From Cylicocyclus nassatus (taxonomy: Eukaryota; Nematoda; Chromadorea; Rhabditida; Strongylidae): a stretch of DNA of 64,000 nucleotides. The first letter of the stretch is position 1, and every line of letters begins with the position of its first letter. The notes under the pieces were generated by a model that worked only from the letters and a program-made list of their open reading frames with translations, made no database searches and was not told the origin of the DNA. The stretch spans positions 58,110,486 through 58,174,485 of the forward strand of contig CATQJL010000305.1 of the NCBI GenBank assembly GCA_958299035.1, given 5' to 3'. The position numbers and the translations under genes are program-made. This document shows positions 1-11,970 of this stretch, piece after piece.

Positions 1-689
1 TCTTATAGCTTGTATTAAACGATCTGACTACCAACGATTTTGCTTGGATCATAATTGTGTTGAAGTTCATAATTATGAATTTTTGGAGTTTCCGTTGCAA
101 ACCGTCAACTTTAGGTATTTTTCTGGCTGCAGAACTGCTTATTTTCTTTTCAAAAATTAATAATAGATATACTGATTGAGTACTATAACTTTAATCATTG
201 CTGGCATCATTTGAAACGGGCGATTTGTTTGTAGTCAAGCTGAGTAGTGACTTTTTTTAAAGAGTACACGTTAATGGTTCAGTTTGTGCTAAAATACGCT
301 GAAAAGAGAAGAAAAAGGAAAACGCGAGCGGTCAAGTTTGTGCCAATGGGAAATTCCCAGATGGGATAACCGATAACCCACTGACGCCGGACCACTGCGC
401 GCTTTGGTCGCTCGCAACTCCTTATAATAGTGCGGAATGTTTGCGCCGTATACATCACGACTCACACTTTAGACATACTGTGGCAAAAAAAAAACTACCG
501 GAGATAAGGCCTTTAGGCTGAGGAAATCTGGACAGCGAGCCTTTTAAGGATTATATTATACTAGGTTGTCTCGAATCTGGAAACCCCAAATTCTTCCTTT
601 TAACGAAATCATCTGGGTTCGACATATATCGCAAAAAGATCATTTTCTGGTAGTATTCGTCAAAAATTACTCTGGTAAATCGTGACGAT
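1..689. other. Intergenic sequence, nothing recognised
   Basis: I see no convincing gene, repeat boundary or RNA in this stretch. Stop codons are frequent in all frames and no splice-consistent exon stands out. Confidence 0.5.
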
Positions 690-1370
690 TCACTCGTGTT
701 TTTTTCCCACGGCAAAGGTCCAGTGAATTATTTCACCATGAGGCTATCACGAATGATTTGTAAACAACTACTCATTTCTAAAGTTTTTTTTGTGTGTGAT
801 CAATATTTTTACATGGATGAAACTTTTCCGAGAAGAATAAATGCGAATTTGTCTTGGTTTTTGGACTTTTTATGGCGTGATAGTCGCCATAACGACAAAT
901 GATCGTGGGCTACATCTCTGTGCAAAAATCTTCTCAAACGATTACGTGAAATCTTGGCAAACTGAAATTTATGCAATTTATTCTTTTTGGCGCCATTTCC
1001 TTAAAGCAATAACTTTAGTTCAATTTTTTGGGTTAATGTCCATGGCTTGCACATTGGCTTGTCAAACATATCCATGATAGTTCAATTTTTTGGGTTAATG
1101 TCCATGGCTTGCACATTGGCTTGTCAAACATATCCATGACTTCGGAAAAAGTGTTGGCACCGGTCCAGTTTTGCTGGTCAGATCACTTTTCGACTTGTAG
1201 TCCATGGTTTGCATATCCACTTGTCAAACTCAGAATTCGCGGTTGTCACCCGCAGGTTAAAATGGTGTGATCTCATTGACCAACGGCGCGTCACACGAAA
1301 TCGGTGTCAGGGCAAAATCAGGTCACCTGTGTTTGCAGCGGGGTGACCTGCGGGAGACACCATAATGCCC
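690..1370 (-). repeat. Fragment of interspersed repeat family B
   Basis: The sequence matches, with substitutions, the arms at 5531-6231, 7303-8932 and 23693-24392. Shared landmarks are the stretch reading CCATGGCTTGCACATT, the segment around GGCGCCATTT, and the CCGATTTCGCG-type segment near the outer end. Orientation follows the minus-strand arm. The outer tip hairpin and the inner GGGCTAAGG end are both missing, so the copy is truncated on both sides. From about 1240 it continues into a segment (GTCACCCGCAGGT) that also occurs near 4325, so the two fragments share an internal module. No coding function is evident. Confidence 0.6.
1016..1139. repeat. 62-bp tandem duplication
   Basis: The unit beginning TAGTTCAATTTTTTGGG at 1016 is repeated with no visible change from 1078. 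It lies inside a family B fragment, so it is a local, recent duplication of repeat sequence. Confidence 0.9.
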
Positions 1371-1443
1371 CGATCCTTAAAGCAGCGGTTCACCCTGATG
1401 GGCACATATATAATGGTATATATATATTGATATTAAGTATATA

Positions 1444-1491
1444 GTGGAACACACAAGTATAGAGTACATACTCTATACTGGTGTGTTTCAC
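1444..1491. repeat. 48-bp near-perfect inverted repeat
   Basis: The arms GTGGAACACAC and AGTATAGAGTA pair with TACTCTATACT and GTGTGTTTCAC across a two-base loop, with one unpaired position and one G-T type mismatch. A transcript would fold into a hairpin of roughly 23 bp. The loop is too small for a classical microRNA precursor, so a palindrome of transposon or replication origin is more likely. Confidence 0.7.
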
Positions 1492-1787
1492 GTCCACCGC
1501 GCTGTCATCTTTCACTGTCCCTAACAAATCAAGCCATAGTATTTATTAAAAACTTCATGGTACAGAAAAATCCACATTAGCACAAAATCAAATAAACTAC
1601 ATCGAGAGAACACTTGACAAAAAACAACTGGAATTGGACTAATGTGTGTGGTTCGCATCGGTTACTGCAATGTCGGCGTCCGTTTTTTCGATGATGTTCA
1701 AGTCAGTGCTCACGTTAGATGTCCTGGGCAGGTTCTTCTGAAAACATCAGTATCAGATGCGTAAACTTTTTGAGACGAAAGTTTTAC
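1492..1787. other. Unannotated spacer
   Basis: No gene or repeat boundary is recognised here. The stretch ends at the target duplication of the adjacent hAT-type element. Confidence 0.4.
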
Positions 1788-1795
1788 CTTTGATG

Positions 1796-2115
1796 CAGTG
1801 GCGGTCCGAGAAATTTTTTCGGGGGGGGGGGGAACAAAAATTTTGGTGCGTGGCGTTAGCCACGCACTCCGAAAAATTTTTTGGGGTGCTTCCCAAATTT
1901 TTGCGGGTCCCCGACCCCTAAAGCCCCCGAAAAAAATTTTTTATAAGGCTAAAATAAATTTTTAAAAAATTTTAAAAATTATTTTAATTATTTTCAAGTG
2001 CAAACAAGTCGTTTGCACATTTTTACAACCCATGTAGGTAAGTTTCAAAAATTCCGCGACCCATTCTCGGGGGGGGGGGGGGCGCCCCCCCCGTCCCCCC
2101 CTCGGCCCGCCACTG
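1796..2115. mobile_element. Nonautonomous hAT-type element with 8-bp TSD
   Basis: The termini are CAGTGGCGGTCCGAG and the inverted GGCCCGCCACTG. The flanking octamers are CTTTGATG (1788-1795) and CTTTGACG (2116-2123), an 8-bp target duplication with one change. An 8-bp duplication and a CAGTG-type terminus are established hallmarks of the hAT superfamily. The 320-bp interior is AT-rich with long G and C runs and has no transposase, so it is a MITE. Relatives lie at 15491-15817, 22172-22493 and, more diverged, 57633-57768. Confidence 0.85.
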
Positions 2116-2123
2116 CTTTGACG

Positions 2124-4179
2124 CCTTTGTCGCATTCTTGTGCAAATTGTAGAAGTTCTTTGTCCGGTAGGCCAAAAGCATCCAATACAAATCCTGAATG
2201 AATTATTCGAATTGATGTACAAAATGACGGAACAACCTACTTATTAGGAAATCCACAGTGCTTTCCGGGAGATCCTTGAATGGCCATTTTTTTCCTTTTT
2301 TGCCAAGTTCCTCTGCCGGTTCACAAGTCCAAAAAATTATGTGTAAGGCAAGAATTCGTTCAGCAGTGATCCCTTGCATTGACAAAATAGTGCCTAAGAA
2401 AATCAAAAACATGATGAAAATGCAGAAAATGATCATGTTTATGTGCGCAAGCCGATCTCTTCCGTTTTAAGATTTCAGTCAAATTCAGCTCCTAAAAATA
2501 CGATGCCTTTCGTCAATTCATTTCGTATTCAAAAACCTCAATCGGGCTGGGTTTTAAAAAGCAGACTTTCTTTTTTCGGTTATACAGACAAGAGCAATTG
2601 TGGGACTATGATTGTGCGAGTTAGAAAGCTGAATATCATTTTTTCCGTGTTTGAAAGATGGGTTTTGACAACTGCGATTTCTTCTTTTCGGTGTGGATTG
2701 TTGCCTCATCATGCCAAAATTCAAACAGCTTCTGATACTCGTTAATTTCGAAAAATTGCGATTTTCGGGTTACAGCGGCTGGTTAATTAAAATTTGACGG
2801 GTTACAGCGGCTGGTTAATTAAAATTTGAGCTAGATCACTTTTAAGTAAGGAACGAAGTCAGAAAGGACCACAATGGAACAGAAGAATGTGGAGAAGACG
2901 ACTATCATCGAAACATGTATAAAATAGAGCAAAGAATGGATTTTTCGCAGCCCATCAAACTTCATGTGAGCCATATTTGAACAGGCAGGATTTCGCCTTC
3001 TAACTCGCCCATTCTTGATCCCATAAATTCTCTTTCTGGTCTATCTGCGAGAAAAAAGACCCCTCTTTCAAATACGGACCACAGTCTTGCCAAAAAGTGA
3101 CCCAACGAGAGCCGTGGGCGAAAGTCCGCAAAAAACCATTGCATGCATTGTGGAAATTTCTCTGAAGAGAATAAATTCTCTTATCAAGGCCTGAAGCCAG
3201 AGCCATAGCTGGTCATTTGACTAGCTATGGCTTTGCAGACGGGAATTCAAAGATCTGATGGGGTACGGGTACCAAACGTGCATTTTACACCCAGATTTAG
3301 CTCTTTGTTTCCTGCATGAAAATAAGTTTGAGTAAATTTTTTTACACAGCAGCAGTCCATATACGGCTGCAGCCGGTCTTACTTCTGTGAAACTGCGAAA
3401 ACAAGCTATGGAAAAGCCCATTCTGCAGGAGAAATTTTCTTATAAAAACACATTTTTCGAACTATGACAATACTTCGGGCGCTAAACTGTTTTTTTGCTG
3501 GAAAAGTATTGTGTCATAAGGATTTTCTCGTAGAATGACGTTTTCGCAAATTTTTGTTCTGCACGTGTCAGCTTGAAGCTACCCACAATAAGTAATGGAT
3601 AGTATAAGTTACATGCTTTGACAGATTTTAGCTAGCTAACGACGCCTCAACGGTTTGTTGAACCCGACACAAGATTAAGATATTTCAAGTTTGTTTAAGC
3701 TTGTAGTTGGCTTGAAACTTAGTCAAATCAGGCTTGTGCTTAACAATTTGAGTCTAAGCTCACAAAATTGCACTCCGCAAATTTGCTGAGTTGGAAGGAG
3801 TCCTGAAGTAACCTACTGAATTGAGAAGAAAATGCTTACCTTCGATCTACAACGCCAGCGCAGAGATTGCAAGTGAAGTTGCCATTTTGGACGCGCGATC
3901 TCATCTGAACTGACAAACCGTCAAATCGATGTCCTACGGAAACGGTGACCTCACTTTTATTGATGTGCTGGTAAAATTAAGGAAAAATAATAAGCGAAAT
4001 TGAATCAAAAGGCACCATTAAGTATGATTAAGATAGAGTAGGTCTGGCATAATGACAAGTTTATGATATGAAAGAACACAAATGATCCCAAGGAGCGATT
4101 ATAAGCGATGTATAAGAAAGAATGAAAGCAAAAACATTGAAGAAAAAGGCACCAATCAACAAAAAGCAATCACCAAGAG
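2124..4179. other. Unannotated region with two small repeats
   Basis: No supported gene. Visible features are a 32-bp tandem duplication at 2766-2829 (GGGTTACAGCGGCTGG twice) and a small hairpin at 3202-3234 (AGCCATAGCT paired with AGCTATGGCT). Short ORFs here have no recognisable domain and no matching splice sites. Confidence 0.5.
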
Positions 4180-4668
4180 AAGACCTATTTCGCAACATCA
4201 CTATCATACACGCATGCGGCGTGCATTGGGGCAAAATCGCAGTAAAATCCGGTCAAAACTAAATTCATGTCTCCCGACGGTGCACCGGGTTTTGGTGCGA
4301 TCAGCCATTTTGTGGGCGGTCCACCTGCGGGTGACAACGGCGAATGTCTGAGTAACGTATCCATGGCTTTGCAACTATATAGTTGAATGGCTGGATCCAC
4401 TGGCTTCTGGCCAGCAAATTTGGTTCCATATGGAACCAATTTTGCTGGCCAGAAGCCAGTGGATCCGTTTGACGCGCAATTTTTGGGGATCCACGCATCG
4501 GATCTGCTCGTGCTTTTGCAAAGCGAACTTTCATGCTGCTAGCATGCGCCATGCAAAATTTGGGCTCAGGACGTTGGCTGAAACACGCTCTACGAATTCC
4601 GTAACGGACAGACAGACACACAGACAAAAAGAGTAAACATCCTTAGCCGCTTATTATAAGTTGTAATG
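4180..4668 (-). repeat. Family B fragment with internal palindrome
   Basis: From about 4430 to 4668 the sequence parallels the inner part of the family B arms: the GGATCC-flanked segment, GCAAAATTTGGGCTC, a short CAGACACA tract and the terminal CCTTAGCC before a TTATTATAAG end. It is truncated on its outer side. The 4180-4375 part shares GCAAAATC and CCTGCGGGTGAC modules with 1240-1370. Confidence 0.6.
4393..4466. repeat. 74-bp palindrome bounded by GGATCC
   Basis: GGATCCACTGGCTTCTGG reads into its complement through a central ATAT, giving arms of about 35 bp with one mismatch or less. It looks like an inverted duplication at a truncation point of a family B copy. Confidence 0.9.
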
Positions 4669-5336
4669 GAAATGTCACTGACAAATTCCTCTGTAAGGTA
4701 TCACTGGAAAAAATAACTCATGAGAATTAAATGGTGTACAGCGCTCGAGCAGAAATTGTTTTTATGACGATTGGTGCAGGAAATTAGGTAAGAATTTTTC
4801 ACCAAATTTTCAAAATATGATGCAGCGAAAAATGAACTGAAGCTGGATTAAAAATGTGCAAATGTAAATAAACAGGCACACTTGCAACTTCGATACTTAC
4901 ATCGATTGAATTTGACGTCAAATGCAAGCGATCTGCGCTGCCCAAAAAATTATCTTCTGCGCATATTGTCAGGAAATTCCCACATTTTCGAAGACAGAGA
5001 TTCGCGGACTGCAGATCACAAACTTCATTGTAGTTCGCCATATAGCCAAAGCTTATATGTATCCAAACATCATATCATTTGTCCTTGCTCACTACAGGTC
5101 AAAAAAGAAATCTAGAGAATTAAGACAGCCGTACAAAGTTTATCACGCGGCTCGGATGCATTTCTCAAAAAATTATGATTTTCGAGTTTTTTCAATCGAC
5201 ATTTCGGAATTCTTGCTTATATGGCTGCAGGTCAAAACGGAACTATTTATTAGCACTTAAACACAGGGCATTTGAAAAATCGTGATGATGGCGCGACCGC
5301 ACGCGACACGCAAGCACTCCCGACGACTGCATTTTC
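4669..5336. other. Unannotated spacer
   Basis: Short open frames occur on both strands, but none has a domain, signal peptide or plausible splice structure that I can defend. Confidence 0.4.
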
Positions 5337-5528
5337 TTGGGCTTCATCATTACTAGAGCGGTTTTCCTAACTGCATATGAAAGTATTTATATACAAGTAA
5401 TGGAGACATGGACGGCAAGAGTCACTAGGATGGACCATGCCATCAACAACATCATACGAGCTACAATGAAAGTCGACTCCATCGTCAAAAAGATAGAAGA
5501 GGAGCAACTCGGTACGAGCTTATTATAA
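5337..5528 (+). CDS. Possible coding exon, charged C-terminal segment
   Basis: The frame reads 63 codons to a TAA directly beside the family B insertion at 5531. From the internal ATG near 5401 the composition looks protein-like (METWTARVTRMDHAINN, then KVDSIVKKIEEEQLG) and could form an amphipathic helix or coiled coil. A nematode-like acceptor (TATATACAAG) precedes that ATG, and a possible donor (CGGTACGAG) lies just before the stop. It may therefore be an internal exon whose gene was interrupted by the repeat. I do not recognise a family, and a chance ORF is possible. Confidence 0.3.
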   Translation: MGFIITRAVFLTAYESIYIQVMETWTARVTRMDHAINNIIRATMKVDSIVKKIEEEQLGTSLL

Positions 5529-5530
5529 GA

Positions 5531-6231
5531 TCAGTGCGTCACCTCTGCTTCGCAGAGGCTCGCACTGGTTCCACTGTCTAGGCCCTACTCATTTTCGCAT
5601 AATGATGGCATTGGTACTCACCGAGCAATGCCGACTATCACGATCAAAATGTAAACAACTACTCATTTCGAAAGCTTTTTTATGTGAAATCGGTGATTTC
5701 GCGTGGATTAGACTTTTTGCAGAAAAACAAACGCAAATTTCTATAGGTTTTTATTTTCCCATAGTCTTGACACTTGCAATAAGAACAGCAGTCACTGTGA
5801 GCTACATCTTTGTGCAAAAATCTGGTCAAATGCTCTGGTAAAACCTTGGCAAATTGTCAGTTTACGCAACCGATACTTTTTGGCGCCGTTTTCGTAAAGT
5901 AATGGACTTTTGATCACTTTTTGGGCCTAAGTTCATGGCTTGCACATTTACTTGGCATAAACATCCACGACTCTACAAAAAGTGGAATTACGGACCCAAT
6001 TTTGCGGTCCAAATGCAAAGTGGATCCGTTTGACGCGCAGTTTCTGAGGGATCCACTCAACGAATCTGCTCGTGTTTTTGCGTGTTGGACTTACAGGCAG
6101 GTAGCATGCACTGCGCAAAATTTGAGCCCAAGAGGTTGGCTGGAACTTGCTCTGTGAATTTCGTGACAGACAGACATTCAGACACACACACACACAAAAA
6201 CACGCAAACAACCCTTAGCCCGTTATTATCA
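5531..6231 (-). mobile_element. Family B foldback element, left arm
   Basis: The outer tip is TCAGTGCGTCACC followed by a hairpin (CCTCTGCTTCGCAGAGG). The inner end is CCCTTAGCCCGTTATTAT, preceded by a short CA tract (about 6184-6199). The arm is mirrored by 7303-8932, so the pair forms one large inverted repeat whose centre received a Helitron. The tip resembles a Helitron 3' end (hairpin then CTRR), but a foldback element with long inverted repeats fits equally well. No transposase is visible. Confidence 0.7.
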
Positions 6232-7302
6232 TCTTATATATAAAGCTGAATGTCTGTTTGTATGTATGTCTGTATGTCTGTCTGTCTGTCTGTCTGTCTG
6301 TGTGTACGTATGTTCCGAATAGAAAATTCCATCTCTGAACCGATCCGGACCAAACTTGGCACACATACACTTCGGCGCGGGCGCGTGTCATAGGCTACTT
6401 TTCGTCATCGATCGATATCGATTTTATCGATTTTTATCGATTTTTTTGCTGAGTTCACCTGCGGGGCTGGGAGTTGGCATAGGGGGGTAATCGAGCATGG
6501 GGATTCCGAATACAATATTGGTTTTCAGGATTATCGATTACTTTTATCGATTTTATCGATTTTTTTGCAAAGTTTGAACTACGGGGCTGGGAGTTGGCAC
6601 AGGGGGGTAATCGAGCATGGGGATTCCGAATACAATATTGGTTTTCAGGATTATCGATTACTTTTATCGATTTTATCGATTTTTTTGCAAAGTTTGAGCT
6701 AGGGGGCTGGGAGTTCGCACAGGGGGGTAATCGAGCATGCTGATCATCCCCAAGGGGGGTGATCAGCATGCTATTACACCCCTGTGCCAAATTCCAACCC
6801 CCTAGCTCAAATTTTCAAAAAATCGATAAAATCGATAAAAGTAATGGACGATCTTGAAAACTAATATTGTATTCGTAATCTGCATGCTCGATTACCCCCC
6901 TGTGCAAACTCCCAGCCCGGCAGGTCAAACTTTACAAAAAAATCGATAAAATCGATAAAAGTAATGGACGATCCTGAAAACTAATATTGTGTTCGTAATC
7001 AGCATGCTCGATTACCCCCTGTGCAAAATCCCAGCCTCGCATGTCAAAATTTACAAAAAATCGATAAAATCAATAAAAGTAATCGATAATTCTGAAAACT
7101 AATATTGTATTCGGAATCCCCATGCTCACTTCCCCCCTGTGCCAACTCCTAGCCTGTAGGTGAACTCTGCAAAAAAGTCGATAAAAATCGGTAAAATCGA
7201 CATCGATCGATAACGAAAAGTGGACTGTGACACCCGCCGGGGCCCGAAGTGTATGTGTGCCAAGTTTGGTCCGGATACGGCGGAGCCGGGTAAGCCAGCT
7301 AG
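6232..7302 (+). mobile_element. Nonautonomous Helitron, palindromic interior
   Basis: The 5' end is TCTTATATATAAAG after an A. The 3' end is CTAG before a T, with a short hairpin (GGCGGAGCC) about a dozen bases upstream. This is the standard Helitron signature (5' TC, 3' hairpin and CTRR, insertion between A and T). The interior starts with a TGTC/TGTA tract and holds repeats of about 120 bp containing ATCGATTTTATCGATTT. Two to three run forward to about 6735 and about three run inverted after a palindromic centre near 6750 (GATCATCCCC). No Rep or helicase coding remains. Relatives lie at 19869-20336, 30832-31132 and, as a fragment, 10274-10330. Confidence 0.8.
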
Positions 7303-8932
<1,630 letters not shown>

Positions 8933-9251
8933 TAAGTTATGATTGGAAATGACTGAGCTGAGAGTTGAGGTGATGCCTTTTTGTATGAGTTTTTCTGTCT
9001 TATAGGCGCAAAGACCGCAGTCAAATCCGTCGCCACGATTTTATGAATGACCTATACATCTTTTCCCCTTTTTCTTCCCACTCCACTCTCCTCTCCTACA
9101 AAACCGTTTTTGTGAGCTATTTTGTGATCCAAATTATCTTCAACACGCTTGGGCTACTAATTGTATAGTGGAAACTTGCTAAAGCGCTAATTGTCTTTAT
9201 ATGCCTTCTTGAATTCCATGATTAACAAGATAGATTACTCTTGGTTGTCTA
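8933..9251. other. Unannotated spacer
   Basis: Nothing recognisable beyond the end of the family B arm. Confidence 0.4.
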
Positions 9252-9401
9252 CTACTTATAATGGTTTAGCTGCCGAGAAACTTTAGGTTCGTTTGCCACA
9301 CAGCTGCTAATCACTGCCTGTATGATCTCGGTCATACGGTCATCCAAGCCCATCCTGGTGGCTATCTCATATAAAGTCACGTTTGAAAATTTTTCGGAGC
9401 G
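9252..9401 (-). pseudogene. Possible coding fragment, unrecognised
   Basis: On the minus strand a frame of 49 codons reads SNVTLYEIATRMGLDDRMTE and then a hydrophobic, protein-like stretch to a TAG. A stop lies directly upstream and no clean acceptor opens the frame, so it looks like a remnant. Both the protein (VTLYEIA) and the adjoining DNA resemble 10041-10160, suggesting an old duplication. I do not recognise the family. Confidence 0.25.
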
Positions 9402-10040
9402 TCAGTCTACTGCGTCCAAAAAACAAGAGCATCAACTTAGATTGGGAAATTGTCGTCGAATTCCTTTTGAATAACGCAAAATGGTTCTAAATCAGAACAA
9501 TTAATCAAATTCTAAACACTGCACTTTCGTATACAAGAAGATTCGAGGGCACTCAGAAGTTGTTTTCTAGAAACTTTAGAAGGTTGCGCTGCATGGCAGA
9601 TGCTCAGGCGTAACTTTCTATAGCTTAGCCAGCGACAACAAGGTTTTAAATATGGCACTTCAAATTTTTGAGAGTTTGGTGCTAGGTTGCGGAATGCCCC
9701 AGCCCCAAAAAGTGGCAAAATTTTCCTACATAACAGTGGCCATAAGTGATTACGACATTTTCTATTTCACATGGAAAAATAAACCAAAAATTTCCGAAAA
9801 TGTCTCGCTCTTTTGCACAGCAGCAACACAATTCAAAATTACAAATTTTTTTGGTGCTTATCCATAACGCTGTGACGCTTTTCAAGTATGGAACAGAATT
9901 CCGCTGAAAAACATGCAAATAGGGGATTTTCCTTCAAAATTACATTTTCAACGTTTTTTCTCACAATGCAAGGCTGAAGTCTGTTACAGTAACTTATGGA
10001 CTGCTGCAATATAAAAAAATTTCCTACAGTTTTTTTGTGG

Positions 10041-10160
10041 TTAAATGAGGACCGTCCGCAATCTTCTGGCGAAAATCGCAAAATTTCCAGGGCCATATGC
10101 GAAAGCCTCGTTCTCGATGGCTAGCTCAAATATAGTCACGCTTGCACATCTTTCTTGATG
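10041..10160 (-). pseudogene. Second, diverged copy of the 9.3-kb fragment
   Basis: The minus-strand frame reads CASVTIFELAIENEAFAYG and continues to a TAA. It aligns with the 9252-9401 fragment at VT-(L/I)-(Y/F)-E-(I/L)-A. The flanking DNA (TGGCTAGCTCAAATATAGTCAC against TGGCTATCTCATATAAAGTCAC-type sequence, and AGAGCATNAACT further out) also matches. A duplicated exon or a decayed two-copy repeat would explain it. Confidence 0.25.
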
Positions 10161-10273
10161 CGTAAACTCTACTAATTTTGGAGAATGAGAGCATGAACTA
10201 CGGAAGGTCCGAAAAGTTATCGAATTTTGTTCAAATTACCCAAGAACTTTTGATTTGACCCCCAATATATTAG

Positions 10274-10330
10274 AACTAGTTGGCATACCCGGTTCCGCAC
10301 GGCCTTGTCAATAATATATTCGTAATCAAA
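10274..10330 (-). mobile_element. Helitron 3'-end fragment
   Basis: The sequence GAACTAGTTGGCATACCCGG and the following TATTCGTAATCA closely match the start of the Helitron copy at 30832. Only about 55 bp remain. Confidence 0.6.
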
Positions 10331-11970
10331 GCTAGCATAACAACGGACAATTTTTCTGTATCAAAACCAACAAGGATATCTGCATTCGTTCTCTGTCCGA
10401 GCATTCATGATCGTTCAGATTACTTTAGCGTAAATTTACCGCATTTTCTTCAAAGGACCTCAGTGGGATTGCTTTCTTTACCAAACAAGGAAAAAGGATA
10501 GCGTCAAACTTTATTGATTTTCAACTTGTGACTTTGACAACTTGACAACTTTTGAGCGGAAAAAAACATCTCTGCACTGGTTTGTCTACATAACTTTAAC
10601 AGTTACATACATGCAAAGCAGATCCCTCTATTTCCTATCTTTCACTCAAATTTTTATCTCTCTTGTTCCTTGCGTTTCCAAAATTATCAGCTTTGAAGAT
10701 AATTAAGCGATTGCAGGAGCTCACCGCTATTTATTGGTTGGCTAAAAAATAGGTTTGTTTTGGCGCGCAAATCTTCATAAAACTTTTTCTTGTTGTTTTC
10801 TATTCATGGTTTTTTGTGGGAAAGTAGTTTAAAGATTCCTCTATCACATATTCAATATTTGAGATTTTCTATCATCAGTAAAGACAGTTATGCCTCAACA
10901 TGGCTAAATTTCCAAAAGCTCAATTCTCTGATTTCCTGAACTTCGTTTTCATGCTGTAATGGATGTAGAGGACAGCAGTCCGGTATTTGGATACAGAGGA
11001 GTTTTTCCTATTTAGTGAATAACAATGAAAATTGTGATCTGCTACTTTGGAAATCTTTTATGAAAAAACCCAAATTTCTTCATATTTGTGCATGTGAGAA
11101 AATCAGAATTTCTCACTTCCTTGCGGATTTTTTTCCGTGGAAGATAAGTTCTATTCAAACAGAATTCATATTCCAAATTCTATAAAAGTGCTCCTTCCAG
11201 AGCTACCAAAAGCTGGACACAATTTGTCTGCAGCATTTGTAAGAGCCGCAAAAGCGACCGAACTTATTTATTAGCCTACCTAGTAATTATCACTACGATC
11301 GCAGTTTGCGATATTTCGCAAACAATGGGTGTATATTCAAGTGAAACTCTTGAAATGAAGGTATTTTTGTGAGGAGTTTTTGAAGTATTGCATTGGTCTT
11401 TCTTGAAACTTCTAGTTAGCCAAAACATGTTTGGGCCATCATCATTTGCATTCTTCTAGTCTCTTCATCGCGATTCTTTACTTCCGAAAGGTGGAAATTA
11501 ATAATTTTCTCGCCTTTCTTCTGCCGTCCTCCAAGTCACGATGAAAAGCTTGGCAACGTAAAAATAAAGAGACACCACATACTGAACAAGAAGCTGTTTG
11601 GGTTCCGCTGTCGACCGTACGGACTAGCCGCAGATTGCGGAGCCCGCTCCGCGCCTGCCTCCGCAATCTACGGCCAGTTCTTGTGGTCGGCGACTCGGCG
11701 ACATCTTATAAGCTCACACATTGTTTCGAGTACCACTATTATTTTTACTTGAACAGCTTTCTGGTGCCTGCGTCCGCAAGGAACAATCTTCCATACTTCC
11801 GTGATTGAGTGAACGTCCCCATATCAAAAACGGTAAAGGCCGGCTCATTTCTGCAAAGATTTTAACAATGACAAGTTTTCTCTTGTGACTTCCCAGTAAA
11901 AAGCTTTAAACTTGTCAGTACGATTATAGACGTACGAAGGCAAGATGCAAGTCATGATCATTCACTTGCA
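10331..11970. other. Unannotated region upstream of the mucin-like gene
   Basis: No repeat boundary or gene is evident. The last part before 11971 should hold the promoter and 5' leader. TTCCCAG at about 11890-11896 and CTTGTCAG at about 11911-11918 are possible trans-splice acceptors, which I cannot confirm. Confidence 0.4.

Noticed and set aside
10226..10250. Sequence AAATTACCCAAGAAC resembling the nematode SL1 spliced leader
   Set aside because: Only about 11 bases match, there is no donor GT directly after the leader end and no Sm site was seen.
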